Part shown: one piece after another, positions 9,863 through 19,748 of the stretch
Numbering within the stretch: the first letter of the stretch is position 1
Layout of the letters: every line of letters starts with the position of its first letter
NCBI GenBank assembly: GCA_026984045.1
Contig: JALSSV010000067.1
Span: forward strand, 80,767 to 144,766
DNA length: 64,000 nucleotides
Direction: 5' to 3'
Origin: Chromatiales bacterium
Lineage (GTDB): Bacteria > Pseudomonadota > Gammaproteobacteria > UBA6429 > Thiohalophilaceae
Notes under the pieces: generated by a model
Told to the model about the DNA's origin: nothing
Seen by the model: only the letters and a program-made list of their open reading frames with translations
The model's database searches: none
Made by a program: the position numbers and the translations under genes

Positions 9863-10669
9863 TTACGCGTCCTGCCGCGCCTTGCGGATCAGTTCGTAGG
9901 CGGCCTTGATTTCCTGGGTCTTTTCCGTGGCCAGGCGGATCATTTCCTCGGGCAGGCCGCGGGCGACGAGTTTGTCGGGGTGGTGCTGGTTCATGAGGCG
10001 GCGGTAGGCCTTCTTGATCTCGGCATCGGAGGCGGACTCGTCCACGCCGAGCAGGGCGTAGGCCTCGCGCAGTCGATCGGCGCGGGGAGCGGCTTCGGGA
10101 CCCTCGCCGCCGGTGAAGAACTCGCGCTGGGCGCGGACCATGGCCGCCAGGCGCTCGTAGACGGCGCTCGGGAAACCCAGGCCGTCGGCCACCCGCCGCA
10201 GCAGGCGATCCTCGTCGGGATGGAGGATGCCGTCGGCCCAGGCGGCGTGCAGCAGAATCTCGAGAAACATGCGCTGCAGGTTGGTGCGCCGGCGACTCTC
10301 CTCGCGGAACTGGGCCACCACCGCGTCCAGGTCGAAGTCGGGCTGCTTGCCGGCATTGAAGAGATCGATGGCCACCCGTTTCTGGGCCTCGTCGAGCGCC
10401 ATCTGCTGCATGACGCTGCGGGCCATGGCGATCTCGTCCTCGCTGACCCGCCCGTCGGCCTTGGCCAGCGCCCCCATCACCGAGAACAGGCTGGTGAAGA
10501 AGGCCGCCTGCACCCGTTCCTGCCCGCCCGGTGCCCCGAGCCGTTCCAGCCCGGCGCTGTCCAGCCCCCGATCGAACTGGTGGCCGATGGCCGCCCCGAA
10601 CAGCGCCCCCAGCGGCCCGCCCAGCATGAAGCCGAAGGCGCCGCCGACGAGTTTTCCCCACCAGCTCAT
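9863..10669 (-). CDS. djlA: DjlA-type membrane co-chaperone (TerB + J domain)
   Basis: 268-residue DnaJ-like protein. The N-terminus is Gly-rich and hydrophobic (about residues 7-28), as in DjlA. A TerB-like helical domain covers about residues 50-170. The C-terminal J domain has the diagnostic HPD at residues 230-232. DjlA recruits DnaK at the inner membrane. No purine-rich ribosome site precedes the ATG: the 5' flank is a run of CCACCCG heptamers (see repeat at 10672). Confidence 0.92.
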   Translation of the reverse strand: MSWWGKLVGGAFGFMLGGPLGALFGAAIGHQFDRGLDSAGLERLGAPGGQERVQAAFFTSLFSVMGALAKADGRVSEDEIAMARSVMQQMALDEAQKRVAIDLFNAGKQPDFDLDAVVAQFREESRRRTNLQRMFLEILLHAAWADGILHPDEDRLLRRVADGLGFPSAVYERLAAMVRAQREFFTGGEGPEAAPRADRLREAYALLGVDESASDAEIKKAYRRLMNQHHPDKLVARGLPEEMIRLATEKTQEIKAAYELIRKARQDA

Positions 10670-10671
10670 TG

Positions 10672-10859
10672 GGGTAGCGGGTGGCGGGTGGCGGGTGGCG
10701 GGGAAATACGGATTCGGGGTTCCGTAAAGAGACAGCGCAATTTCATGATGTTTTCCGTTTGATATGCCTGTGGCGGGACGAACACAACCATTGCGATTCT
10801 AGCAGGCTGTGGCAGATTCTTTCGCAACAGATAACGCCTTTCCCAGCCACCCGCTACTC
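10672..10859. repeat. inverted GGGTAGC/GGGTGGC heptamer arrays
   Basis: The left array (10672-10706) has five 7-base units reading rightwards (GGGTAGC, then three GGGTGGC, then GGGGAAA) and begins 2 bases from the djlA start codon. The right array (10839-10859) has three units reading leftwards (GAGTAGC, GGGTGGC, TGGGAAA). Its first unit contains the TAG stop of the 22-codon gene downstream of copA. About 130 bases between them hold no gene. Confidence 0.85.
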
Positions 10860-10922
10860 GCTCAACCAGAACCACCAGACGATGAACCCGATAAGCAGCA
10901 GCCCAATCAGATTGACGATCAT
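10854..10922 (-). CDS. 22-residue single-helix membrane peptide coupled to copA
   Basis: The peptide is M-I-V-N-L-I-G followed by a hydrophobic, Trp-rich helix ending in WLSE. Its ATG overlaps the copA stop (ATGA), the same coupling seen between confirmed genes here. The sequence resembles, from memory, the N-terminal anchor of cupredoxin-domain proteins often found next to copper ATPases, but no cupredoxin domain follows. The stop codon is supplied by the heptamer repeat, so this is either a functional microprotein or the stub of a truncated cupredoxin. Confidence 0.5.
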   Translation of the reverse strand: MIVNLIGLLLIGFIVWWFWLSE

Positions 10923-13174
10923 GCTTCGTTCTCCGGTTGCGAGCGAAACCTCGGAGAGCGGAACCAGCGCAGGCGGTTGGCGTTGCTGACCACCGTGACC
11001 GAGGAGGCGGCCATGGCGGCGCCGGCGAGGATGGGGCTGAGCATCATGCCGGTCACCGGGTACAGGACACCGGCGGCGACGGGGATGCCGATCACGTTGT
11101 AGACGAAGGCGCCGAACAGGTTCTGCCTGATGTTGCGCACGGTGGCGCGGGACAGGGCGATGGCGTCGGCCACGCCATGCAGGGAGCCGCCCATGAGGGT
11201 GATGTCGGCGCTTTCGATGGCGATGTCGGTGCCGGTGCCGATGGCGATGCCCACATCGGCGCGGGCCAGGGCCGGGGCGTCGTTGATGCCGTCGCCGACC
11301 ATGGCCACCACTTCGCCGCGGGCCTGCAGTTCGGCCACGGCGCGATCCTTCTCGTCGGGATGGACGTCGGCGATCACCGCGTCGATGCCCACCTGGCGGG
11401 CCACGGCCTCGGCGGTGGGCCGGGCATCGCCGGTGAGCATCACCACCTTCAGGCCCAGCCGGTGCAGGCGGGCGATGGCCGCTTTCGAGTCGGGCTTGAC
11501 GGGATCGGCCACGGCCACGAGGCCGCGCAGTTCGCCGTCCACGGCCAGGTACATGGGGGTACGCGCCTCGACGGCCAGCGCCGCGGCCCGTTCGCGCAAG
11601 GGGGTGACGTCCACGCCCCGTTCGGCCATCAGGGCAGCGTTGCCGAAGGCCACCTGGCGCCCCTCGACCTCGCCGGTGACGCCGCGCCCGGCATGGGCGG
11701 CGAAGTTTTCCACCGCGGGCACCTCGATGCCGCGGCGCGTGGCCTCGGCGGTGATGGCCGCGGCCAGGGGATGTTCGGAGACGGCTTCGAGCGCCGCGGC
11801 GTCGCGCAGCAGGGCGTCCGGTTCGCCCGCTTCCCGGGGCAGCAGATCGGTGACCTGGGGACGGCCCTCGGTGACGGTGCCGGTCTTGTCCAGCACCACC
11901 GTGTTCAGACGGCCGATCTGCTGCAGGGCGTCGCCGTTGCGGATCAGGATCCCCATCTCGGCGGCGCGGCCGACCCCGACCATGATGGAGATGGGCGTGG
12001 CCAGTCCCAGGGCACAGGGACAGGCGATGATCAGCACGGTCATGGCCGCGGTGACCGCATAGCCGAGACCGAGTTGCGGTGCCAGGTTGTACCAGGCCAG
12101 GAAGGCCACCACGGCCACGATCATCACGCTGGGCACGAACACCCCGGCCACCTTGTCCACCAGCCGGGCGATGGCCGGCTTGCTGGCCTGGGCCTTGCGC
12201 ACCATCTCGATGATCTGCGCCAGCACCGTGTCGGCGCCGATCCGGGTGGATCTGAAGAGAAAACTGCCGGGGCCGTTGATGGTGCCGGCCACCACTTCGT
12301 CGCCCGGCCCCTTGGCCACCGGCAGGGGTTCGCCGGTGAGCATCGATTCGTCGATGCTGGAGGTCCCTTCGAGAATCACCCCGTCCACCGGGATCCGCTC
12401 GCCGGGCCGCACCCGCACGGTCTCGTCCAGCCCCACCTGCTCGATGGGCACGTCCTGTTCCTGGCCGTTGCGCAGCACCCGGGCGGTGCGCGGCTGCAGG
12501 CCGACCAGCTTGCGGATGGCCTCGGAGGTGCGGCCGCGGGCCCGCAGCTCCATGGCCGAGCCGAAGTTGATGAAGGCGATGATGATGGCCGCCGCCTCGA
12601 AATAGGCATGGCGTGCCAGCGAGGGCACCGCCTCCGGCCACAGCAGCACGGCCATGGAGTAGAGCCAGGCCGAGCCGGTACCCAGGGCGATGAGGGTGTC
12701 CATGTTGGCGTCGTGATGGCGGAAGGCCTTCCAGGCGCCGGTGAAGAAATGGCCGCCGGCCTGGATCAGCACCGCGAGGGTGGCCAGGCCCACGACGAAC
12801 CAGAATCCCCGGCCCGTCTCGATGGAAGGCAGCCAGCCCAGCAGGCCGGCCGCGAACAGGGGAAAGCCCACCGCGGCGGCCACCGCCGCCTGGCGCAGCA
12901 GCCGGCGGGTATGGGCCCGCTCGGCGGCCTCCCGTTCACGACCGTCGTCGATGCCGCGCAGTTCGGCGGCGTCGTAGCCGGCGTCGCGCACGGCCTGCAC
13001 CAGCGCCTGCGCCGCCACGTCGCCACGGATCACCGCCGTGTGCTCGGCGAAGTTGACGCTGGCCGAGGTCACGCCCGGCACCGCCTGCAGGGCCTTTTCC
13101 ACCGAGGCCACGCAGCCGGCACAGCTCATTCCGGCGATGGAGAGGCGGATTTCGTTTTGCACCTTCTGATCCAT
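10919..13174 (-). CDS. copA: copper-exporting P1B-type ATPase
   Basis: 751-residue heavy-metal P-type ATPase pumping Cu(I) out of the cytoplasm. It has one N-terminal HMA domain with Cys18-A-G-Cys21, the membrane CPC motif ([10 protein letters not shown], near residue 384), the phosphorylation motif DKTGT (near 428), the SEHPLA nucleotide-binding histidine motif, and [11 protein letters not shown] in the P domain. The ATG at 13174 puts the metal site at the usual distance from the N-terminus; a longer in-frame extension runs antisense through the HDOD gene and was rejected. No CueR-type operator was recognised upstream. Confidence 0.95.
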   Translation of the reverse strand: MDQKVQNEIRLSIAGMSCAGCVASVEKALQAVPGVTSASVNFAEHTAVIRGDVAAQALVQAVRDAGYDAAELRGIDDGREREAAERAHTRRLLRQAAVAAAVGFPLFAAGLLGWLPSIETGRGFWFVVGLATLAVLIQAGGHFFTGAWKAFRHHDANMDTLIALGTGSAWLYSMAVLLWPEAVPSLARHAYFEAAAIIIAFINFGSAMELRARGRTSEAIRKLVGLQPRTARVLRNGQEQDVPIEQVGLDETVRVRPGERIPVDGVILEGTSSIDESMLTGEPLPVAKGPGDEVVAGTINGPGSFLFRSTRIGADTVLAQIIEMVRKAQASKPAIARLVDKVAGVFVPSVMIVAVVAFLAWYNLAPQLGLGYAVTAAMTVLIIACPCALGLATPISIMVGVGRAAEMGILIRNGDALQQIGRLNTVVLDKTGTVTEGRPQVTDLLPREAGEPDALLRDAAALEAVSEHPLAAAITAEATRRGIEVPAVENFAAHAGRGVTGEVEGRQVAFGNAALMAERGVDVTPLRERAAALAVEARTPMYLAVDGELRGLVAVADPVKPDSKAAIARLHRLGLKVVMLTGDARPTAEAVARQVGIDAVIADVHPDEKDRAVAELQARGEVVAMVGDGINDAPALARADVGIAIGTGTDIAIESADITLMGGSLHGVADAIALSRATVRNIRQNLFGAFVYNVIGIPVAAGVLYPVTGMMLSPILAGAAMAASSVTVVSNANRLRWFRSPRFRSQPENEA

Positions 13175-13342
13175 GTTGTGAGGTTTTCCGTGCAGGATGC
13201 TGAATAATCTGCTAATTGTAAAAAATTGTGACGCCGTTCCGGTTTCCGGGCTGCACCTGTGCCGGACGGGTAATATACTGAAAACCCATGGACCACCGAG
13301 CGCTTCCGGGGGTTCCCCCCGCATGAACAGGGAAGAGACTCC

Positions 13343-14191
13343 ATGCCCCTTTCGCCCCCTGATCTCATCCACGACAACCTGGAACTGATCTCCCTGCCGG
13401 AAATCGTGACCCGCATCAACGACATGATCGCGGATCCGGAATCCACCGCGGTGGACATCGCCGAGGTCATCGCCGAGGATGCGGCGCTCACCGCCCGCCT
13501 GCTGAAACTGGTCAACAGCCCCTTCTACAACTTCCCCTCCCGGGTGGACACCCTCTCCATGGCCATCACCATCGTCGGCACCCGGCAGTTGCGGGATCTG
13601 GCCATGGCCGCGGCCATCACCGGCCGTTTCCGCCGCATTCCCGAAGGGCTGCCGGGCCCCGACGCCTTCTGGCATCACAACCTGGCCTGCGCCACCGCGG
13701 CCCGCCAGATCGCCAGGGAATGCGGCTTGCGTCAGCAGGAACAGCTGTTCGTGGCCGGCCTGTTGCACGACATCGGCAAACTGGTGATGTATCTCACCGA
13801 GCCGGAACGCGCCCGCGAGGTACTGGAACGCCTGGAGGCTCCCGAGTCGGATCCGGCCACCATCGAGGCGCAGGTGTTCGGCTTCGATCACGCGGAACTC
13901 GGCGCCGAACTCCTGCATCAGTGGCGACTGCCCGAGACGCTCGTGCAACCGGTCCGCTGGCACCACGCGCCGGGCGAAGCCACGGATTTCCGTCAGGAAG
14001 CGGCTGTGCTGCACCTGGCCGAGGCCATCGCCAATACGGTGGCCCCCTCCCTGTCGGCCGACGACGATCGGCCCATCGATCTGCAGGTGTGGGAGACCCT
14101 GGCGCTGGATCCGAAACGCCTGGAGAACCTGATCCCGGACACCGAGCGCCAGTTCCCGGCAATCGTCGCCATCATCTACGAGGCCGCCTGA
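13343..14191 (+). CDS. HDOD domain protein
   Basis: 282-residue single-domain HDOD protein (HD-related output domain), a family used in bacterial signalling and stress responses with no defined enzymatic activity. It has the typical start [12 protein letters not shown] and the segment [12 protein letters not shown], plus a paired histidine patch (RWHHAPGEA). A GGAAGA ribosome site precedes the ATG. It is divergent from copA across a 168-base promoter gap. The target pathway is unknown. Confidence 0.88.
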   Translation: MPLSPPDLIHDNLELISLPEIVTRINDMIADPESTAVDIAEVIAEDAALTARLLKLVNSPFYNFPSRVDTLSMAITIVGTRQLRDLAMAAAITGRFRRIPEGLPGPDAFWHHNLACATAARQIARECGLRQQEQLFVAGLLHDIGKLVMYLTEPERAREVLERLEAPESDPATIEAQVFGFDHAELGAELLHQWRLPETLVQPVRWHHAPGEATDFRQEAAVLHLAEAIANTVAPSLSADDDRPIDLQVWETLALDPKRLENLIPDTERQFPAIVAIIYEAA

Positions 14192-14227
14192 TCCCGATCA
14201 AGGCAGGACCGGCCGCGTCCGGGCAGC

Positions 14228-15001
14228 ATGCTAACATGCGTATTTTGCCCAGCGGACAATCCCGTGGAGCTGACCCTTTTCAGCGTTTTCGTGGTGGGGC
14301 TGTTCAGTACCCTCCACTGCGTCGGCATGTGCGGTGGCATCATCGGCGCCCTGACCTTCAGCCTGCCCCCGACGGTGCGTGCCGACCGCCTGCGCCTCGC
14401 CGGCTTCGTCGCCGCCTACAATGCCGGTCGCCTGGCCAGCTACAGCCTGGCCGGCGCCCTGGCCGGGGGCATTGGCGATCGCCTGCTCGCCTGGATCAGC
14501 CCCGCCCACGGCCGCCTGGCCCTACTGCTGCTGGCCACCGCCTTCATGGTGGGCATCGGGCTCTATCTGGCCGGCTGGTTTCCCCGCTTCGCCGCCATCG
14601 AGCGGATCGGCAGCCCCCTGTGGCGGCGGCTCGAGCCCGTCGGCCAGCGCCTGCTGCCGGTCACCTCCCCCTGGCAGGCCCTGCTGTTCGGGGCCATCTG
14701 GGGCTGGTTGCCCTGCGGCCTGGTCTATTCGGTGCTGTTGTGGGCCATCACCACCGGCAGCGCCCCCGGTGGCGCCCTGTTCATGCTGGCCTTCGGTCTT
14801 GGCACCTTGCCCGGCGTCATGACGACTGGCATATTGACCGGATGGATGACGCGGTTTTCCCGCACCCGCGGCCTGCGCCAGGGCATCGGCCTGCTGCTGA
14901 TCGCCCTAGCCCTGGCCAGCCTGTGGCTGAACCTCGAACACGCCGGACACCTTCCGGCCCTGAACACACCAGGTACGCCGAACCATGAGCATCGATACTG
15001 A
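14228..15001 (+). CDS. DsbD_2/TauE-SafE family membrane protein
   Basis: Polytopic inner-membrane protein of the family annotated as sulfite exporter TauE/SafE or DsbD_2, about six hydrophobic segments. The diagnostic N-terminal motif [10 protein letters not shown] contains paired cysteines, which suggests a thiol-redox or metal role. Relatives often lie near cytochrome oxidase or copper genes, consistent with copA nearby. An alternative GTG start at 14264 gives 245 residues and may be the true one, since the first 12 codons are not typical of the family. Its 3' end overlaps the next gene by 17 bases. Confidence 0.82.
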   Translation: MLTCVFCPADNPVELTLFSVFVVGLFSTLHCVGMCGGIIGALTFSLPPTVRADRLRLAGFVAAYNAGRLASYSLAGALAGGIGDRLLAWISPAHGRLALLLLATAFMVGIGLYLAGWFPRFAAIERIGSPLWRRLEPVGQRLLPVTSPWQALLFGAIWGWLPCGLVYSVLLWAITTGSAPGGALFMLAFGLGTLPGVMTTGILTGWMTRFSRTRGLRQGIGLLLIALALASLWLNLEHAGHLPALNTPGTPNHEHRY

Positions 15002-15953
15002 GCATTCCCCCCTTGAGCAGATGCTGGGCGAATCCCCGGCCTTCCAGGCCGTGCTGCGGGCCGCCGCCATCACCGCGGTGACCGATGCCACCACCCTCAT
15101 CCAGGGCGAGAGCGGCACCGGCAAGGAACTCCTGGCCCGGGCCATCCACGCCCAGAGCCGGCGCGCCAATGGCCCCTTCGTCACCATCAACTGCGCCGCC
15201 CTGCCGGAGAACCTGGCCGAGTCGGAACTCTTCGGCCATCGCCGGGGCGCCTTCACCGGCGCCACCGCCGACCAGCGCGGGCGCATCCAGGCCGCCCACG
15301 GCGGCACCCTGTTCCTCGACGAGGTGGGTGAACTGCCGCCCGCCATCCAGGCCAAGCTGTTGCGCTTCCTCGAAGGCGGCGAGGTCCAGCCCGTCGGCCA
15401 GCCCCGTCCGGAACGGGTGGACGTGCGGGTGGTGGCGGCCACCAACCGGGATCTGTTCACCGAAGCGAAGGCGGGCCGTTTCCGCGAGGATCTCTTCTAC
15501 CGCCTCAACGTGGTGCCCCTGCTGCTGCCGCCCCTGCGCGAGCGGGGCCGCGATCTGGACCTGCTGGTCCGGCGCCTCACCGCCCGCCTGGCCATGGCCC
15601 ACTGTCTCGATGCGCCCCGCTACAGCGTCGGCGCCCTGGAAGCCCTGCAGCGCTATCCCTGGCCCGGCAACGTGCGGGAGCTGCGCAACGTCTGCGAACG
15701 CATGGTGATCCTGTTCCCGGGCCGCACCATCCGGCCCGAAAACCTGCCGGGGGAAATTCGCCACAGCCGGCCCGGCGTGCAGGAAGGCGACTTCGTCCTG
15801 CCCGAGTCCGGCGTGCATCTCGACAGCCTGGAGCGGGATCTCATCCGCCAGGCCCTCGAGCGCACCCGCGGCAACCAGAGCAAGGCCGCCCGGCTGCTCG
15901 GACTCTCCCGCGGCACGCTGATCTACCGGATGAAGAAATACGCCATCGGGTGA
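14985..15953 (+). CDS. sigma-54-dependent activator without sensor domain
   Basis: 322-residue bacterial enhancer-binding protein made only of the AAA+ domain and a Fis-type HTH. It has Walker A GESGTGKE, the sigma-54 contact loop GAFTGA, Walker B LFLDEVGE, the [13 protein letters not shown] signature, and the C-terminal helix-turn-helix [16 protein letters not shown]. No receiver or GAF domain precedes the AAA+ core, as in PspF-like activators, so control must come from a partner protein or expression level. It overlaps the upstream membrane-protein gene. No psp genes are nearby and its targets are unknown. Confidence 0.9.
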   Translation: MSIDTEHSPLEQMLGESPAFQAVLRAAAITAVTDATTLIQGESGTGKELLARAIHAQSRRANGPFVTINCAALPENLAESELFGHRRGAFTGATADQRGRIQAAHGGTLFLDEVGELPPAIQAKLLRFLEGGEVQPVGQPRPERVDVRVVAATNRDLFTEAKAGRFREDLFYRLNVVPLLLPPLRERGRDLDLLVRRLTARLAMAHCLDAPRYSVGALEALQRYPWPGNVRELRNVCERMVILFPGRTIRPENLPGEIRHSRPGVQEGDFVLPESGVHLDSLERDLIRQALERTRGNQSKAARLLGLSRGTLIYRMKKYAIG

Positions 15954-16170
15954 AGGGCCAAGGTGGCAGGGGCAACCGGATTGCCTGCCTTTGCAACGCA
16001 AGGGCGCGAAGGTTTTCCGAATCGCAGGAGCGACGCAAGCCCCGATTCGGGGACAGGAGGTGTCTGGGCAAAATCACATCCGTTACCAGCGACTCGTCCC
16101 CAGCCCGGCCATCCGCTTTCAAACAGTCGCAGCTTGCGCCGCTTTTACAGCGAATCCCGACCCCATCATG

Positions 16171-16192
16171 GTCGCGGCGAGGCGCCGCTCCT
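16171..16192 (-). repeat. REP element
   Basis: An isolated 22-base copy of the REP family seen repeatedly at 38.6-44 kb (AGGAGCGGCGCC...CGCCGCGAC on the minus strand). Confidence 0.8.
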
Positions 16193-16243
16193 CCTGCGCG
16201 TGGTGTCACAAAAGACGCCGACAAGGCCCTCTTGCCCCACCCC

Positions 16244-16270
16244 AAAAAAAGACCGGCCTGACGGCCGGTC
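16244..16270 (-). terminator. intrinsic terminator of TonB-dependent receptor gene
   Basis: Perfect 8-bp stem GACCGGCC/GGCCGGTC with a 4-base loop, followed on the minus strand by seven T residues. Confidence 0.92.
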
Positions 16271-16303
16271 GAAATGACGGACAGGGAGATTGCCCGGAAA
16301 GGA

Positions 16304-18352
16304 TCAGAATTTCACGACCACCCGTGCCCAGTAGCTGCGCCCCGGGGCATTGACCTGATTGGCGCCCGGATCGTAGGCATTGGGCTTGTTGAGGTGTTCG
16401 GCGTAGAGCCGATCGAAGAGGTTGTCGATCCCGAACTTGACCTCGGTGTTCGGCGCCGCCTGCCAGCGGCCATAAATGTTCCAGACGGCGAAACCCGGTG
16501 TCCGGCCGGCATCGAGGCCGCTGTCCACGAGCGGATCGTCCTCCACCCGGGTCTGCTTCAGGGTGGCCCGTACCTTCATCCCCAGCATCCAGCGTTCTTT
16601 CTCATAGTCCAGTGAGGCCGTGGCTTCCGGCGGCGGGGTCTGGGCGATGGGACGATCGTCGGTGGTGTTGGTGGCGTTGACGTAGGCCAGGGTGAAACGG
16701 CTGCGCCAGTGTGCCGACCACTGCCGGGTGGCTTCGGCATCGAAACCGTAGAGGCGGGCGTCCACGTTGCGGTAGATGGCCGCGTTGTCGCTCTGCAGGA
16801 TGCCGGCCTGGCCATGGGCCCGGTCGCGCAGGATGTAATCCTGCACGCCGTCGTAGTACAGCGAGAAAGACGCCCGGGTCCGGCGGCCGCGCCAGTTGGC
16901 GCCCAGATCCAACTGCCGGTGCACTTCCGGATTCAGATCGGGATTGCCGATCCAGCGCTTGCTGGTGGTCATGTTGTTACCGGCCATGTAGCGTTCGCTG
17001 GCGTCGGCGGTGCGCACGGTGCGGCTCAGGCCCCAGAAGACGGTGGTGCGGGAACTCGGATCGTGTTCCATGCGCAGCAGGGCACCCAGGTTGTTCTCGG
17101 TCTTGCTTTCGGCCGTGATCCCGTAATAGGCGGTGTAAAGCGCATTCGGACTCATGCCCGACGCAGGCGTCTCGGCCGCCCGGGTGGCGTCGGCCGTCAC
17201 GTGATCCAGCCGCAGGCTCGCCGTGTAGCGGCTGGCCTTGCCCAGCGCCGCGTTGTATTCGGCAAACAGGCCGGTCTGGCGCAGCTCGGTCCCCGGCCAC
17301 AGGAAGGACTGGCTGGCCGTGGGCACAGTGGCCGTCATGCTGCTGTAGCGGGTCGAATCCCGATCCGTGTTCTGCACGTCGAGGCCGAGGGTCAGCGTGC
17401 CCTCGCCCACGCCAATATCGCCGAGCAGGCGCCCGCCGCGCGTGTCCGAATCGGACGCCACCCGCATCCACATCATGCCGGCCGGGCGCAGGCTGTAGTT
17501 GTCCATCTCGTGATAGACGTCGGAGCGGTAGATTTCCGCGCGCAGGTTCTCGACCGCGCCCGCGGCGGGCATGTCCATGCGCAGCTTGTAGACGTTGCTC
17601 TCCTCCCTGGGCGCATCCATCGGTGCCCCGGCATAGAGGATGTCCCGCCCCCGGGTGACATCGACATCGAGCCGCAACAGGCGGCCACCTGCCGTGCGTG
17701 TACCCAGGGTCAGGGCGCCGGTGCGGTTCCGGTAGCCGGAATGCACCTCGTTGCCGTCCCCGTCCTTGTACGGGTTGGCTTCGCGGGCAGAGACGATGCC
17801 GCGGGCGAAGGCCTGCTCGCGGCCTCCGGCCAGGTCGATGAAGCCATCCCGGGCCTCGCCGTTGGACCGATAGCCGCCGCCGGCACGGCCCGTGAAGGTC
17901 CGCCCTGCTTCGAACACCGGTTCGCTGCGCTCGAACAGTACGGTGCCCCCGCTGCCGCCACTGCCATAGAGCAGGCTCTGCACCCCCTTGATCACGGTCA
18001 CCGCATCGTAGCCTGCGGCATCGGCGAAAACCGTGGGCGGATCCATGCGATTGGCACAGCCACCGTAAACGAAGGCCCCATCGAGCAGAACGTTGAGCTG
18101 ATTGTATTTCTGGCCCCGGATCACCGGATCCACGCCTTTGGCCCCCATGCGGATCCCCGAAACGCCGGGCACCTCCAGGATCCATTCACCGCCATCACTG
18201 GGCGTTGGACGCACACCGTTCTCCGCCGTGAGGGTGGCGGAAGTGGAATCCACCGGCAGGGCGGCTTCCACCTCGATCACCGGCACGGCTTCTTCGGCCA
18301 GCGCCGGCGCAGCCAGACAACTCATCACGGCAATCCAGATCTTCTTGTCCAT
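16304..18352 (-). CDS. TonB-dependent copper receptor (NosA/OprC type)
   Basis: 682-residue outer-membrane gated barrel with a signal peptide (MDKKIWIAVMSCLAAPALA). The plug domain contains VIRGQKYNQLNVLLDG and the copper-receptor-like GGCANRMDPPT segment. The barrel ends in a C-terminal Phe (ARVVVKF), the usual BAM signal. The family imports copper, for example for nitrous oxide reductase or oxidases. The ATG at 18352 was chosen because it starts the signal peptide; an upstream in-frame ATG adds 45 non-signal residues. A dedicated tonB lies divergently and a strong terminator follows. Confidence 0.9.
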   Translation of the reverse strand: MDKKIWIAVMSCLAAPALAEEAVPVIEVEAALPVDSTSATLTAENGVRPTPSDGGEWILEVPGVSGIRMGAKGVDPVIRGQKYNQLNVLLDGAFVYGGCANRMDPPTVFADAAGYDAVTVIKGVQSLLYGSGGSGGTVLFERSEPVFEAGRTFTGRAGGGYRSNGEARDGFIDLAGGREQAFARGIVSAREANPYKDGDGNEVHSGYRNRTGALTLGTRTAGGRLLRLDVDVTRGRDILYAGAPMDAPREESNVYKLRMDMPAAGAVENLRAEIYRSDVYHEMDNYSLRPAGMMWMRVASDSDTRGGRLLGDIGVGEGTLTLGLDVQNTDRDSTRYSSMTATVPTASQSFLWPGTELRQTGLFAEYNAALGKASRYTASLRLDHVTADATRAAETPASGMSPNALYTAYYGITAESKTENNLGALLRMEHDPSSRTTVFWGLSRTVRTADASERYMAGNNMTTSKRWIGNPDLNPEVHRQLDLGANWRGRRTRASFSLYYDGVQDYILRDRAHGQAGILQSDNAAIYRNVDARLYGFDAEATRQWSAHWRSRFTLAYVNATNTTDDRPIAQTPPPEATASLDYEKERWMLGMKVRATLKQTRVEDDPLVDSGLDAGRTPGFAVWNIYGRWQAAPNTEVKFGIDNLFDRLYAEHLNKPNAYDPGANQVNAPGRSYWARVVVKF

Positions 18353-18459
18353 GCAACGACTCCGGGAGTGAAAATGACAGGTGCCGTTACATGGCAAGAT
18401 GCGTGCCGCCCTTCGCAGCCCGGCCAGCAGGCGTTTTCCCTCAGTCAGCGCTGAAATCC

Positions 18460-18477
18460 CTGTCGCAAATGCGACAG
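18460..18477. promoter_or_regulatory. candidate CRP/FNR-family palindrome
   Basis: CTGTCGC-AAAT-GCGACAG, a perfect 7-bp inverted repeat in the divergent promoter region of the copper receptor and tonB. The TGTCG...CGACA form resembles sites of some CRP/FNR-family regulators (CooA-like). The regulator is unknown. Confidence 0.4.
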
Positions 18478-18498
18478 ATTGACGCATCTGCCACAGCC

Positions 18499-18512
18499 CC
18501 GATCCAGATCAA
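18499..18512 (-). promoter_or_regulatory. candidate FNR/ANR-type box
   Basis: On the minus strand TTGAT-CTGG-ATCGG, 8 of 10 matches to TTGAT-N4-ATCAA. It lies about 150 bases before the receptor start and 85-97 bases before tonB. Oxygen control of copper uptake would be sensible, but a single imperfect box is weak evidence. Confidence 0.35.
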
Positions 18513-18595
18513 GCCAGCCGGGATTCGCCCTTGCCCAATGTCCGCCAGGTATCGATACTGTTTCGGTCGTTTCGCCGTCTTCGTATCGTTTCAAC

Positions 18596-19249
18596 ATGGA
18601 CTTGCGCATACAGGCCATTCACCTTGCCGCCCTGGCCTCCGTGCTGGTCCATGCCGGTGCGTTGGTCGAAATCGGTCACCGTGACACGGCGCTGGGAAAA
18701 CGGCCAGAGAATCCGGTGGTCACCTTCCAGGCCGTCATCGCCTCCCCCCGAGCCCGACCGCCGGCTCCGCCGCCGGAACCGGCGCAAACACCGCCGGCGC
18801 AGAAACCCGTGGTGACGCGCTCACCGGCCCCGCCTGTCCGGCCAGGGCCCCGCCCTGCGCCGCCACCAGGACCGGTACCGAAACCGGCCAGGCGGGTGCA
18901 GGCCACGGTGCCGCCAAGTGTTCCGGCGCCCAGCCCGCCTGCGGCACCATCCGGGATGGTCTCGGTGGTCACGCTGCAACGGGACTACACCCGGCGGATC
19001 CTGCAACGGATCGAACGGCACAAGCGCTATCCGACCGCCGCCCGGCGCCGGCGCCTCACCGGCAGCGTCACCCTGTCCCTGCGGATCGCCGCCGACGGTC
19101 ACATCGAGACCCTCCACTGCCTTTCGGGCACATCGGTCCTGTGCCGGGCCGCCGAACGGGCCGCCCGTGACGCCGCCCCCTTTCCGCCATTGCCCGCAGG
19201 CACCCGGCATCTGGCTTTCGAATACCGGATGCGCTTCCGCCTGCATTGA
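18596..19249 (+). CDS. tonB: energy transducer TonB
   Basis: 217-residue TonB-like protein. It has one N-terminal membrane anchor (about residues 5-24), a long Pro/Ala-rich periplasm-spanning stretch (about 45-120), and a C-terminal TonB domain with the typical YPTAARRRRLTGSV segment. It transmits proton-motive force to outer-membrane receptors. The ATG at 18596 places the anchor at the N-terminus; earlier in-frame codons add unrelated sequence. No exbB/exbD lie beside it, so they must be elsewhere. The position divergent from the copper receptor suggests a dedicated pair. Confidence 0.88.
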   Translation: MDLRIQAIHLAALASVLVHAGALVEIGHRDTALGKRPENPVVTFQAVIASPRARPPAPPPEPAQTPPAQKPVVTRSPAPPVRPGPRPAPPPGPVPKPARRVQATVPPSVPAPSPPAAPSGMVSVVTLQRDYTRRILQRIERHKRYPTAARRRRLTGSVTLSLRIAADGHIETLHCLSGTSVLCRAAERAARDAAPFPPLPAGTRHLAFEYRMRFRLH

Positions 19250-19262
19250 GACAACAGCGCAA

Positions 19263-19297
19263 ACGGAAAGGGCCGGGATGAACCCGGCCCTTTCCGT
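19263..19297. terminator. bidirectional terminator between tonB and DUF302 gene
   Basis: A 15-bp perfect stem (core AAAGGGCCGGG/CCCGGCCCTTT) with a 5-base loop lies between the convergent tonB and DUF302 genes. There is no long T tract outside the stem. Confidence 0.75.
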
Positions 19298-19318
19298 CTG
19301 CAAAAGTCGAAATGCCGT

Positions 19319-19705
19319 TCAGCCGAGCGCGTCACACACCCGCTGCAGACGGGCCCGGGCCTCCTTGGCCACCTCGGCCACGCCGGGGTTCTCGGTGAGC
19401 TTTTCCATCACGGCCGGGTCGAGGAAGGCGACGGTGATCCGGCCCTCGGCCTCTTCACGCACCAGCACGTTGCAGGGCAGCAGCAGGCCGATGTCGGCCT
19501 CGGCATCGATGGCCTGACTCGCCAGAACCGGATTGCAGGCGCCCAGGATGAGATAGGGGCGCATGTCCTTGTCGATCTTCTTCTTCATCACGGCCTTGAC
19601 GTCGATTTCGGTCAGCACGCCGAAGCCTTCAGCCTTCAGGGCTTCGGTGACCTTCTGCACGGCTTCGTCGTAACTGCAGTCGATGGAGGTACTGAATCCA
19701 TACAT
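19319..19705 (-). CDS. DUF302 family protein
   Basis: 128-residue protein of the DUF302 family, small alpha/beta proteins of unknown function often found near cytochrome or sulfur-metabolism genes. Typical segments are [20 protein letters not shown] and [10 protein letters not shown]. The ATG at 19705 follows an AAGGAAG ribosome site. No signal peptide is visible, so it is probably cytoplasmic. It is the last gene of a three-gene minus-strand group with a cytochrome c and a DUF3365 haem protein. Confidence 0.88.
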   Translation of the reverse strand: MYGFSTSIDCSYDEAVQKVTEALKAEGFGVLTEIDVKAVMKKKIDKDMRPYLILGACNPVLASQAIDAEADIGLLLPCNVLVREEAEGRITVAFLDPAVMEKLTENPGVAEVAKEARARLQRVCDALG

Positions 19706-19748
19706 GATTTTCTTCCTTTGCGGTTGAGGGAAAATGTTGTCGATCGAT

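Larger units (their letters stand above)
15954..16303. other. 350-base gene-free gap with repeats and terminator
   Basis: It holds a short CGCAAGGG-type 9-mer stretch (15996-16012) just after the sigma-54 activator gene, a GTAG-type REP element at 16171-16192 reading leftwards, and the terminator of the TonB receptor (16244-16270). No plausible coding sequence was seen. Confidence 0.75.

Noticed and set aside
13175..14014. 280-residue N-terminal extension of CopA
   Set aside because: It is antisense to the HDOD gene; the HMA domain begins right after the ATG at 13174.
18353..18487. Longer N-terminus for the TonB-dependent copper receptor (start 18487)
   Set aside because: The added 45 residues precede an excellent signal peptide beginning at 18352, which would be blocked.
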